From positions 1 through 31,496 of the forward strand of contig FMBT01000232.1 of the NCBI GenBank assembly GCA_900095095.1: 31,496 nt of DNA, in the 5' to 3' direction. How positions within the stretch are numbered: position 1 is the stretch's first letter; each line of letters opens with the position of its first letter. Positions 1 through 10,200 of this stretch are shown one piece after another. The stretch is from Fragilariopsis cylindrus CCMP1102 (lineage: Eukaryota; Bacillariophyta; Bacillariophyceae; Bacillariales; Bacillariaceae). The position numbers and the translations under genes are program-made. The notes under the pieces were generated by a model, which saw only the letters and a program-made list of their open reading frames with translations, ran no database searches and was not told where the DNA came from.

Positions 1-2151
1 AGTTCCTAAACATGCCTAGCAACAGCAATCAAAATTGTCCTTATTCCTCCAGGAAAGTAAGGCGTATAAATAAACGATAAGGCAACTTAAATCGCAACAC
101 ACTCAAAATGAATGATTGGACTCCACTTCCTAACCTTCCAGAGAGTTTCAATTTAGGTTGAAAGATACAAAAGCAACAACAGACTTTAGAGCTATAAATC
201 TGATATTTTGGTCTTAGAACGAGCTCGAGCCTGAACACAATAGGGGGCAGTGCTACTCATTTCGTTTATTGTACGTGATTTTTCAAGTTCTCCAATGAAA
301 CCTTAACTTATATGGAGAAAGCATAAAGATAAACAAAAAGGAAAATATCGATTTTACTGCAACTTCCTACAGCTGAATCAGGAAATAAAAGTATAACTGT
401 TCATATCAAACAAAAATCGTACGACCAATGGTTCGGGCAGTTAAAGAATCAGTTTGACTGACTTCAACTAAAACCACGGCATTTTTGTTGGGAAATATCC
501 TGCGGTGTAAATTAATAACAGACGAAATTTAGTCTTAGTATCATCAGGATATTCAAAGTCAAAGCATATCAAGTCGTTCACTCTGATAAGTTGGGTCGAA
601 CGAAGAAGCAGAATCAATGCTTAGCAGTCGTACCCAGTAGAATATAGATTTGCGAACGATATCATAGTTTTTGATAGTAGGTAAAGCGATCAGATTAAAT
701 TGGCGAGCAGAGTATAAAAGTGTCCTCAACTGTAGTGTGGTGCATCAAAAACCAAACTTTTCGCAATGAACGTTTTCCAGGAATCAAGGAAGGTCATTCA
801 TTGCGGCTATCATAACTGGTGCTTTTCTATGCGTGATGTTACAATTGATTTAATCACAAGAATTGTTTCACTTGCAATATTTTTGTATTCCAGTTTTTTT
901 GTTCCTGCGCAATCATTTATGCTAGAGACATTTCTTTGCTAATACAATTATTTTTGTTGAGTCGCTTCTTTTAACAAAACCATTTTGAAATCAAAGTAAG
1001 TGGAAACGTTCAACCGAATTGTCGCAACATCGAAAAATCTCAGTCAATTTTGGACGAAAGTTGGCCTAAGGAATATGAATATGTTAATTTTTAATTTTTG
1101 CGGGACGTCACGGTCAGGTTTGTAGGCTCAACTTCGCTTTTTGAGTACCGGATGCAGCTGTATTGTTGCAATGAGTTACATCAAACACTGTTGTTATAAA
1201 TAGTCATCATGAATTTCTGGCAATAGCACCTGTAACATATTATAGAGTTTCTTTTTGGTGCTCCTTTAGCTTATTGCACCAACAAAGACGCATCATCAAG
1301 AAGACAGCGTTACTGATCAGTCGAAGAATACTACCGAGTATACCGGGACACAAGCTAGAATGGTACTATATTTGTAGAAGAAAATCGATGGTTTCAGCTC
1401 AACTTCGTGTCAATTACTTCATCAGTTACAGGTTAAATTGCCGCTGAAATCAATTGCCCAGTGCTGAAATTTCAAAAGGAGCAGTAGATTTGCATATTAT
1501 AGGCGAAGTTGTATCAATCTCACATTACAACTCGGATATTTTTTCAAAAGAGGTCGGTTTGCAGTAAATATCACAGCATGTTCAAATCGGAACATGATTG
1601 ATCATCTATCATCGTATTTAACTGTAGCAGTGTTTTCTTTCTGATATACTTCTGTAATGATCTGCTCAGTTACAAAAGAGGTTGGATCTTAACATTTTCC
1701 CACTGTCATCTTGTCAATCGGAAGAAATTGTCGCTTCTAGTTCTACTGCCCGCAACTTACTGTGTTTGGATTGGATATTCTGCAATGAGTGGATGAACTA
1801 CTTTGTAGTTGCTTTTGTGTATAGTTCCTTCCCAGGACTCATAGTTGAACTTTGTGGCATGAAGGTGAGCTGCTTATTTGTGGTCGGTGGGAGCCGCATA
1901 TTCTAACATACAGTATATGGTCTTCATATCCAAAAAAAAAACTAAAAATACACCTGCTTGTGTCCTGGATCCCTTTAAAGGCCGGACGGTGCATTAAAAT
2001 TGCAACGATATCTGTTGGTACTGTATCCGTATTTGTGACTATACTATCAATTTACAATCCTCCCCTTTTTATGCACCTCTTTTGGTGACTCGAAATTTGC
2101 ATGCCAATCCTATCTATAACCTAGCCAAATTTTTCCTAAATGACCAAATTA

Positions 2152-2532
2152 CATTGGGTCTTTTCCTCTCTATTGACCAGATTAACTTCTAAAATCAGCG
2201 TTTTACTCAAATGATCGTCATGGGGCTACATTCTAATCTATTCCCACTGTCATGTTGATGTGAATGAGTTCTTTGTGTAATTGAAATGTACATGAAAAAA
2301 TTCTCCCTGTCGTTGTGTGCAGTCAAGAAAGCTCACATTGGGGTCTGAATCTTTTTCTTCCTACTGACAAAATTAACTGCTAAAATGAGGCACCTCTGTT
2401 TTACTCAACTGACTGCAATGAGGCTATAGGCGAATGAATTGTCATTGTCATGTTGATGTGAATGAGTTCTTTTTTTAATTGAAATGTACATGAAACAATT
2501 TTTCCTGTGGTTGTGCGCAGTCAAGAAAGCTC
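2152..2532. repeat. Diverged tandem duplication, about 185-195 bp per unit
   Basis: Two adjacent copies, roughly 2152-2335 and 2336-2532, each begin with CATTGGG followed by a T-rich stretch and a TTGACCAG/CTGACAAA-type segment. Both continue through TTTTACTCAA and share a long block with TCATGTTGATGTGAATGAG, then AATTGAAATGTACATGAAA and CAGTCAAGAAAGCTCACATT. The CATTGGG start recurs once more at 2533, as expected for a tandem array. No coding potential is visible. Confidence 0.75.
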
Positions 2533-3225
2533 ACATTGGGTAAACAAAATGCACTACACAAGACATACAAGTCAGCAAAGTTAAACATTCTTTGTGTTCG
2601 AATATAGGAGTGCAGATAGCAAAAGTCATAGAAACTACCTTTTCCCTCTACTACAGGTATAAAATCTGATGCATTTCACAAACAATGGGCAAAACAGAAG
2701 CTATTAATCTTCTTATTAATATGGTAATGGTTGCTACTCACTTCCCTAGATTATAGACTGCTGCAGTTGTTCTACCAGGCTACTCACGCTTCTTGAGTAT
2801 GGATCTATATTTTGATGAAGAGATGCTGATTCTTCCTGTATATGTCTCTATGGATATTGCTATTGCAATACAATGATCTTTTCAAATGCAAAAGGTTGTG
2901 TTATATCAACACACTTGTTCATTCAAATAAGGACTGATGGTGATCAGGAGATTGGGCTCAATCATTATATGTGTAGATTCCTACTGAAAGGACAACTTCA
3001 TTCATATAGGTGTGGTTAACTGCGCCACTTTATGGGGCCCATTTTTCTGGGGGGTGTAATTCCCTCAAAAAGTGGACTTAGTACCCCCATCTTGGGACAC
3101 AGTATGCTCCCGTTTAAAGGCACCTGTCGTTTTAATAAGTGAAAATACGCAAAGTTTGCTCTGTATGGACCTCACCTATGCTGTTACTTGTCCATAGCTA
3201 CTCACTTAAAGAAGAGCACTGTAGG

Positions 3226-3663
3226 AATATTCGTTTACCACGAGAAATGGTGCAGAATGTGTGCCTGTGCTATAAGTTTAGTATAAGACTCCTTAGAATA
3301 TTTAGGTAATGATATGAATCAGTGTAACTCCACTTGTTGTTGAATTGGCTACACACAACCGGATTGGAGAGACGGACTTGGGTTTGAATTGTAACAACTT
3401 CCAGTCCCAATTTATTCTGTCAAAATCTTCATCCCTGCAATAAGCCGATAAACATTAATTATGGCCAAACACAGTTTGAATATTCGCAGTTAATAACACA
3501 AGAAATGGTGCTAAATATGTGCTTGCGCGATTAAAAATGCAAAATATACATGAGCCACTGTAACATCCCTTGTAGTACATATGGCAATTGTCCGCTGATT
3601 CAAGCTAGTAAACCTGGGTTTGAACTGACACTGCTAGAGTGTCAAAGCTCAATTTATTTTCTC
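3226..3663. repeat. Diverged direct duplication with a B-box-like motif
   Basis: Copies at about 3226-3420 and 3478-3663 share, in order, AATATTCG, AGAAATGGTGC, a TGTGC(C/T)TG segment, a CAGTGTAAC/CACTGTAAC segment, GGGTTTGAA(T/C)TG and CAATTTATT. The GGGTTTGAAYTG block resembles an RNA polymerase III B box and lies about 33 bp after a TGGC motif in both copies. That could suggest a decayed tRNA-derived retroposon, but no tRNA fold is apparent and this reading is weak. Confidence 0.5.
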
Positions 3664-3770
3664 CCATTCTTTGCCTCCCTTGCCCCCTAAGAAGTCTTTC
3701 ACTTTTTTTCATCTTTTCATAAAAAAATTATTGCGTGTTTTTTACACACCTAAAAAGCACAAAAATCCTC

Positions 3771-3929
3771 ATAGCTTGAAAGCTGTTGATCTATTTTGCA
3801 GTTTGCTTCATCTCCAATCTACTCCTCAAAGTTTTTCTTCCTTTCTAATCTTTTTAACCTGCAAATTAACGTGTGTTTTGATTGCGTAAAATGCCAACAA
3901 AAAAGCCTTATAGCTTGAAAGCTGTTGAT
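3771..3929. repeat. Exact 20-bp direct repeat pair
   Basis: The 20-mer ATAGCTTGAAAGCTGTTGAT occurs at 3771-3790 and again at 3910-3929. The flanks are weakly similar: both follow an A-rich run with CGTGTGTTTT-like sequence upstream. This may be another old segmental duplication. Confidence 0.7.
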
Positions 3930-4573
3930 GCTAACAGGAAAGCTTGCTTCAGCCGGTGACTGCAGCAGCAGGGGGGGATCCATTAGTCCCTCTACAAGGC
4001 TGATGTATATTACTGCCTCTGTTATGATATGATATTATTATTATTAGGTAAATGTTCTACATTTGTTTGCACAGTAGCAAGACTATGCACATTATTCTTT
4101 AGTTATACATAGGACCATACCACATGCATGCGCTAGCTAGCTCATGTTGTATCTAGAAAACCTAGGGGTAATAGTTGCAGTTTAATGTGTAATTTTTGTG
4201 TGCGTGTGTGTGTGTTACTCTGAGAATATGGTTTTGCATTTAATTTGGAAAGGACCGGATTAATTTTACTCATTTTTTTTTGTGTACAACTAGCATCTTA
4301 CTAATATTAATTGATCCGCCTCTAAATTTTAAAAGTGCTTTTACGTACCCTGAAGTACTGCGTCTTATTTACGACGTCTTCTCCTAAAATAATTATCCGC
4401 TCTTGGTGTCCTACGTTTACCGCGGTACGCATTGCGCTACGCTAATACGAGTAATAGTGCTAGCTAGAGTAGGTTTAAGGGGGTAGAGCGCTTAGCAGCA
4501 GTATTACACTGTTCGCTTATTTCACCCATCACATACACACTCCCAGGAAGATTTCAAGAAAGGGATTAAAACG

Positions 4574-5398
4574 ATGGCGCTTCGTTTGGCTTGCAATCAA
4601 CTTGCGAAACATATGGCCGGTTCGCCTGCAGCTGCAGCTGCAGGCCGAACTGGTAGAAACATGGCGCTCCGATCGTTTGCCACAGCGGGTTCAGAAGAGT
4701 CTGCATCGGCTATTGGGGGAACCATTCCCTCTGTTTTTGACAAGATTATTAGTCTGACTGTAGTTGATCCCAGTGGTGCAAGAAGAAAGATCAATGGCAT
4801 GGTTGGTGAGTTCATTTTGGCGTTTAAATAATATTATCGTCCTTTTTTTCTGTCATTTTCGTTTATTGCTACCAATCTTGATCAAAAGTATTGATGCTTC
4901 TTTTTGTATTCTACTCCTTCTTTATTTGTATCAGGTAAGTCGCTGTACGAGGCGTGCGAGACCAATGAAGTCGAACTTGGTCCGGTGACAGTTTGTGGGC
5001 CCTCGGAAATTGTTCATTCTGAAGAGTGGACCGAACCTGTCTTTGGGGCGGATGTTACTTCCGGATATGATCATGTGATCGTGAGTGGACCAGGTGTTAA
5101 TACTGCCGCGCCAATTACTCGATCAGGTAGGTGAATATTTCTGTGTATGGGCTGGTATTAATTAATGAAGAAATTGGTTTGATGAACTGATTCTGATCCT
5201 ATCTTTTACCGTGCTTTCTTTTAACGTTTGATTTCATGTTGAACTGATCGATTTTAAGAATCTCGAATGATTGAAGATTATTGGGACTTTGATGAAGTCT
5301 TCCCTGAAAGCCGACTTGCCTCTATGATCACGTTAACGAAGCAAATGGATGGAATGATTGTGTACGTACCACCTCGTGTCGACGACAGCAATCCATAG
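4574..5398 (+). CDS. Ferredoxin-like complex I bridge subunit (C1-FDX type), mitochondrial
   Basis: Three exons, 4574-4805, 4935-5126 and 5259-5398, join in phase to 187 residues. Both introns are GT-AG, of 129 and 132 bp. The first ~40 residues are rich in Ala, Arg and Ser and end in RSFATAG, typical of a mitochondrial presequence. The rest follows the adrenodoxin fold: a β-strand opening (VVDPSGARRKINGMVG), a loop where cluster cysteines usually sit, and a C-terminal strand with LTKQMDGMIVYVPP. Only one cysteine (VTVCGPSE) remains at the usual cluster loop, and the last ligand position reads RLASM instead of RLGC, so a normal 2Fe-2S cluster is unlikely. This pattern, plus the E-I-V-H-x-E-E-W block, fits the ferredoxin-like subunit in the bridge domain of plant and some protist complex I. 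The family match is from memory of the motifs. Start: first ATG, followed directly by the presequence. Confidence 0.75.
4625..4644. repeat. 20-bp perfect palindrome inside coding sequence
   Basis: CCTGCAGC repeats its complement exactly across 20 bases of GCAGCT/CTGCAG steps. It encodes the alanine run in the transit peptide of the ferredoxin-like gene and is probably just a codon-repeat by-product. Confidence 0.7.
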
Positions 5399-5656
5399 GA
5401 CAACGATTTCAATAGCATCACTTCAAAGTGAGAAATTTGTCTCGTATACTTTTAAGTAAATATAAAACAAGCATAATGTAACTTCTAAATATATGAATAA
5501 GAAAACGTATTATGATACCTGGATAATCGTATTGGACAGTTATAGCGTTAATTTTTGTTTAAAAGTCATCAAAATCCCATCCACCATCCTCCTCGTTCTT
5601 GTCAGTAGGATCAATCTTGGTTACTCTATTTCTATCGGCTCCATTGGGAGAGCGAG

Positions 5657-7240
5657 TCAATTGATGTGTGCTATCAGTGTTGCCTTGAAGGATTGGTTTA
5701 TTGGTTCCCGCGACGATACTGTCTTTCGTCTTGTTTTTTCAACTTGTGGCATTATTTGTTTCGAAGACAGGGATTTAATTAATCCGAGTTGCTCGGGCTG
5801 GCAACTAGAAGTACTAGAAGGTTTCGAATGATTGAGTAACAAAGTCCTTCCTTCTTCGATAAGTCTTTTACGGTTCCCAGGTTCATTACTTTTGGTGCTA
5901 CGCAGCTTATTCAAAGCTGCTTGACCTCTCTTTCGCAACTCCTCTCTATCAATCAAAGATTTTTCAGCAATATTCCTCCCTGAAACAGTCCCAGTTGCAG
6001 ACGTCAAACATTTTGACAACGGCACAATCGCTGCACGTGGAGGAGGAGGCGGTGGTCGCCGTCGTTTTTGGACGCTTCGCTTTTGGTGGTCCAAGGAAAT
6101 CGAGTCGACCTTAACGATGCTATTTTCTTGATTAGCATGATCTTTTGTAGACACACGAGAAATATTTTCTGCAAGTTTCTGTTCCTTCTTCTGGCGTATT
6201 ATTTTGTGAGCCACTGGTTGGATAGTCTTTATCTGTTTCTGTGAATCGGCTTTCGTCTCGGCAATGTAGTCCGAAGCATCAGAGGGTTTGTTTCCAACTT
6301 GAAGTCGATTTGCAATATTGTGAAGGATCGTGGAACGATGCGATGGATCCTCAAGAATACGAGATAATTCTGTGAGACTCTTTTGAAGCAATCGTATGGA
6401 ATCTTCCTCGACGTATTTTCTGTTAGTCGGTTTTAAAAAAAAGAAGGGGTTGTTGATACCAGAATCCGTCGTATGTAATGCAGCCCATCCTAGTGCGTCA
6501 GTGTAACCGGCATTCCCAGTCATTATAACTGCTCGTCTAGCCTCGTTGTCGCCGAAACCTATCTCGGTAAGTTTTTTTACTAGATTTGAATCAGGTAAAA
6601 GAAATGTGTTCATTGTTTCAAAACTTTCTTCACCGTCGACGCTAGTAGCTTGATCAAGTGCAATTTTCTGTAATTCATCAACGCAATTTCCCCCCGTAAA
6701 AGCACTTGGTATTTGTAGGATTAAAGCACAACCTGAAATTAAATTATCTCGAAAGTCTGCCTTATCACGCAAATCGACAAAACTTTTGGGAGTTTTCGAG
6801 TCATGAATGCACCAATACATTGTAAAACGGCTCAATGCATTCATTAAAGAATCATTCACCAGTCCATGGCTAGTTTGACTGGCCAACTCTGTAAATAGAG
6901 ACTGTATTACTGCATTATATTCATGAAGTACATGATTATATAGTCGAGCGATGGGGCGAGAAAGTAGATGTTCTTTTTTTCCAGGAGGCAAACAGTCGAT
7001 AACATTATTGAATCTGCTGGTTATACGGTCAAGATTCGAAGAAACTCGAAGGATAGTGTTGAAGGCTTCAGAGTTTTTCAAAAGTTTTGTCTTGAAACGG
7101 CATAAAACAGTTTGGCAAAGCTCTTTCTTTGTCATTTGGTCTAGATAATTTTCGGTCGAAACTACTTCAGCAATAGCACCGAGTATGACACTATCATAGT
7201 TAAATTGGTGTACGATCCAAACTCTCGGTCATATATGAGA
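5657..7240 (-). CDS. C-terminal part of the NBAS/Sec39-like gene, with UBA-like domain
   Basis: This frame gives 492 residues from the ATG at 7135 but stays open upstream to about 7231, overlapping the end of the long frame that stops at 7162. Upstream of that ATG it reads NYDSVILGAIAEVVSTENYL, then KKELCQTVLCRF. That resembles the continuation of NBAS C-terminal helices better than a new protein start. With only 27 bp between the stop and this ATG on one strand, I read both frames as one gene separated by a one-base shift. Counting from the ATG, residues ~182-222 (SNLVKKLTEIGFGDNEARRA...DALGWAAL) look like a UBA ubiquitin-binding fold. Near residue 358 is a basic/proline run (KRRRPPPPPPR), followed by a polar tail rich in Lys, Arg and Ser. 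It converges on the ferredoxin-like gene across about 258 bp. A separate UBA-domain gene remains possible. Confidence 0.65.
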
Positions 7241-10200
7241 GTCCTGGCAATCGAAGCTGCAGCGCCATGCAATCCGATTTGTAAAGCATAATGAATGACC
7301 CTACATTTGACTGCCAATGCCGACGTCTTGCTTTCGAGTCCTAGAATTGTGGCTAGATGGAAAACCCCCCCTCCAGGTAAATCTGGCAACTCCTTGTTTT
7401 GATTTTCATCTAGTATCACACCAGTAGGAGATTCTGCTTGACGGAGCAAGTTGTTTGCATCTCGAGCATAAGCACTATCCATCCATCGCGAACAGCCACA
7501 TCCGATACATTCTGGAACTTTTTGCAAGACTTTCTCAATTGCATCTAATGCATGCATTTCCTTGAAGTCTAATGGTTTGAGAGGAGTCCCTAGTTTTCCA
7601 TCGAAAAGGACATTTGAGACGAAACGAGAGGCATCGAGATAACGGCGATTAGATTGAAATATAGACTCGAGTGAAGAGTCTAAAAGCGGTATGAGGATCT
7701 GTTGACATTTTATGGCGTCGGAGATTCTACTGTTGTCATCCCTTTCTGAAAACATAGCTTCATCAACGTATTCAAGAACTGAATCCTGTATTTTTTGTTT
7801 GTCCCCTACAGTACTATCAGATCCAAGATACGACGCAACTATTTCAAAGTAGCCCTTTTGTAGTAATGCTGGAATAACATGTTTGCATACAACTGTAGAA
7901 ATATCCAAGGAGCTTCCGAAGCACACTTCATTCAAGCTTCGTATGTCGCAAAGTAGATCATGGAATAACGCCACTTCGTTCCGAGTACTTGTAATAACGG
8001 TAACAGTGGCGAAGAATGATTTGCATATTTCAAGCACATCACAGTATACTTTTTCAAATTCGTGGTCTGTCTTGTATCTTTTAATTTGGCGCTTGTTAAA
8101 AAAAGCAAAGGGTTGTTTACATCCAGGCCATCCTGACAATATATCCATACCGACCAAATCTTGGTAAAACGCTTGGATTTTCAATTCGTACTCCAACTCT
8201 GATGAGATGAGTCGAGCGGGTAGTGTCTCGTACAACCTCCAAATAGATCCAATCAGTTCTTTTGTATCGTCAAAAGAAAGAACAGCAGTATCCAAATTCT
8301 TTGAAACTTCCTTTGTAACAGTCATCACAAGTTCAATCAGACTTTCTTTCTGCTTTACGAGACGATCCCTCATATGCATAGACGCCTTGCTATTTTCTGC
8401 TATGACTATTGCAGATGCCAAGACTCGTTTCGCTCCGATAGTTTCCAAGTCCCTGTATCTTATTGCTTCTTTGAGACAAAATGCGACCAAAGCTTCGTCC
8501 AAATTATCATTTGAACTTGATATGTACATTTCCGTCACTAGTGGCTGGACAAACTCTCGGAATTGGTAGAGAATGTCAGAACTATGCGATCCACGACCTA
8601 GAATTAAGTCAAGTAGTTCCACTAAGTTAGTGCCCAATAGGTCATCAGTATTGATACTATCACCATCAATTGAAACTACTTGGTCCAATAGCATCCTCCG
8701 CAAAGATAACCCAGTTCGCCAAGTCTTATGCAATTCTTGGACATAAGGATCAGCTATCATAAGACTGCTTTCATCTAGGTAAGGAGAAGAGCACTTTAGA
8801 CCAAATACACATAAATTGATTACATCGTCAGCATTACCAACGAAAGTCTGCGCTCGTTTTGCTCTCTTCACAAACCAACTGGCGACCAATGCTTCGGATA
8901 TCGCCTCGTCATCGAACCTGTCGTACAAGACTTTATTGTATTCAAGGACAATCATTTCATCAGAAGTACCAAAAACAGTCGATATTCTCATCGTTTCTGA
9001 TATATATTGAGGCATATGAGACCAAGGTAACTTCGAAATGCACTGACTTGAGTGCAGGAAAAAATCTGAAAAATTCCCTTGGTCGACTACTGGAAATAAG
9101 TGACAGTACAAAGTGGAAGTCAATGGCAAAGGTAGTGCAGCCAAAATGGACAACAAATTTCTGTGAACTTCGAAACGATGTCGAAACAATACGATAGTGA
9201 GAGCTCCAACATCGCCTCGTTCTGCTAATTGTAGCGACAAACTAAGTAAATCAAGTTCCTTGAACTCGTTCATGAATTTTTTCAAAGATGGCTCAGACTT
9301 GAATCTTTTTGAGAGAAGTTCGTATGTTCCTAACCTGACAAAATAGCTCCTTATTTTCTGTATTTTTTCGTCTTCTCCTCTCAAGAAAACACGAAGAGCC
9401 AATTGAAGTACAGAGCGTAGTTTTTCGAGCGTCAATCCATTGTCACTTATGTCGGACTCGTATATAGCTAGCGCCTCTCGAATAATATATGGCTCGTCGT
9501 TAATAGCCTTCAAACTATCAACATCTCGCTCAATCTCCCACATATTTTTATAACAATTTTTTATAACAGCAGCGAGCGCATTTTGTTCGTATTCTGAAAG
9601 TTTTTTAGCCGACTGTATGGCCTCTCTATGCTTCGACTCTCGTGCCAATGTCTCTACAATTGCCATTGGTTGCAATTTTTTCAGTACGAAGAACTTTAAA
9701 AAATACGCACTTGTTTGTGCTATCGATGCCGGTCCCCGAATCTGCCAGGAAACAAAGGATAGGCTGTTATCTTCTAGATTCGATATTGCAGCCCCGGATG
9801 CTGGAAATGACACATGTATCACGGAGGTTTTCAGTGGTCCCTCTTTGAGTGTTTGTTGTGTGTTAGTTATATCATCGTCTTCCAGAAAATTAAATGTTGC
9901 AATCACAAGTTTTCTGGAATGGTTCAGAATAAAGACAATGGGAGGCAAAAATTCAACTCCACCCACACCAATGCGTCCAAGCCAGTGAAAATTACCAACA
10001 GTTGGTCTTATCATAGGATGTTTCTGTAAAGCAGTTGCAACTTCATTTCGAAGTACCACACTTTTCACGAGATGAAACGGCAGTTGAGTTTTATTTTGCT
10101 CACTCTCAGTGTCACGATATTGCCCATACTCGTGGTGTGTCATATTTTGAGCGGCTACTCGAGCCAGTACAGAACAATCGAAAATCTGTACACCTCCGTT

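Larger units (their letters stand above)
1..4573. other. Long gene-poor stretch
   Basis: No reading frame here looks like a conserved protein; the open frames are short and hydrophobic or low in complexity, as expected by chance in AT-rich DNA. What can be seen is two diverged direct duplications (2152-2532 and 3226-3663), a short exact repeat pair (3771-3790 and 3910-3929) and a TG-rich microsatellite near 4197-4215. The last few hundred bases must contain the promoter of the gene starting at 4574, but I recognise no defined element. A small spliced gene or ncRNA cannot be excluded. Confidence 0.5.

Noticed and set aside
1682..2088. Two short plus-strand frames
   Set aside because: They overlap in different frames, show no domain, and lie in non-coding, repeat-bearing DNA.
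3360..3420. tRNA gene suggested by GGGTTTGAA
   Set aside because: No acceptor or anticodon stem could be paired around either copy.
7195..7215. Programmed -1 ribosomal frameshift in the NBAS-like gene
   Set aside because: No X-XXY-YYZ heptamer in the zero frame and no obvious downstream pseudoknot; a one-base indel is simpler.
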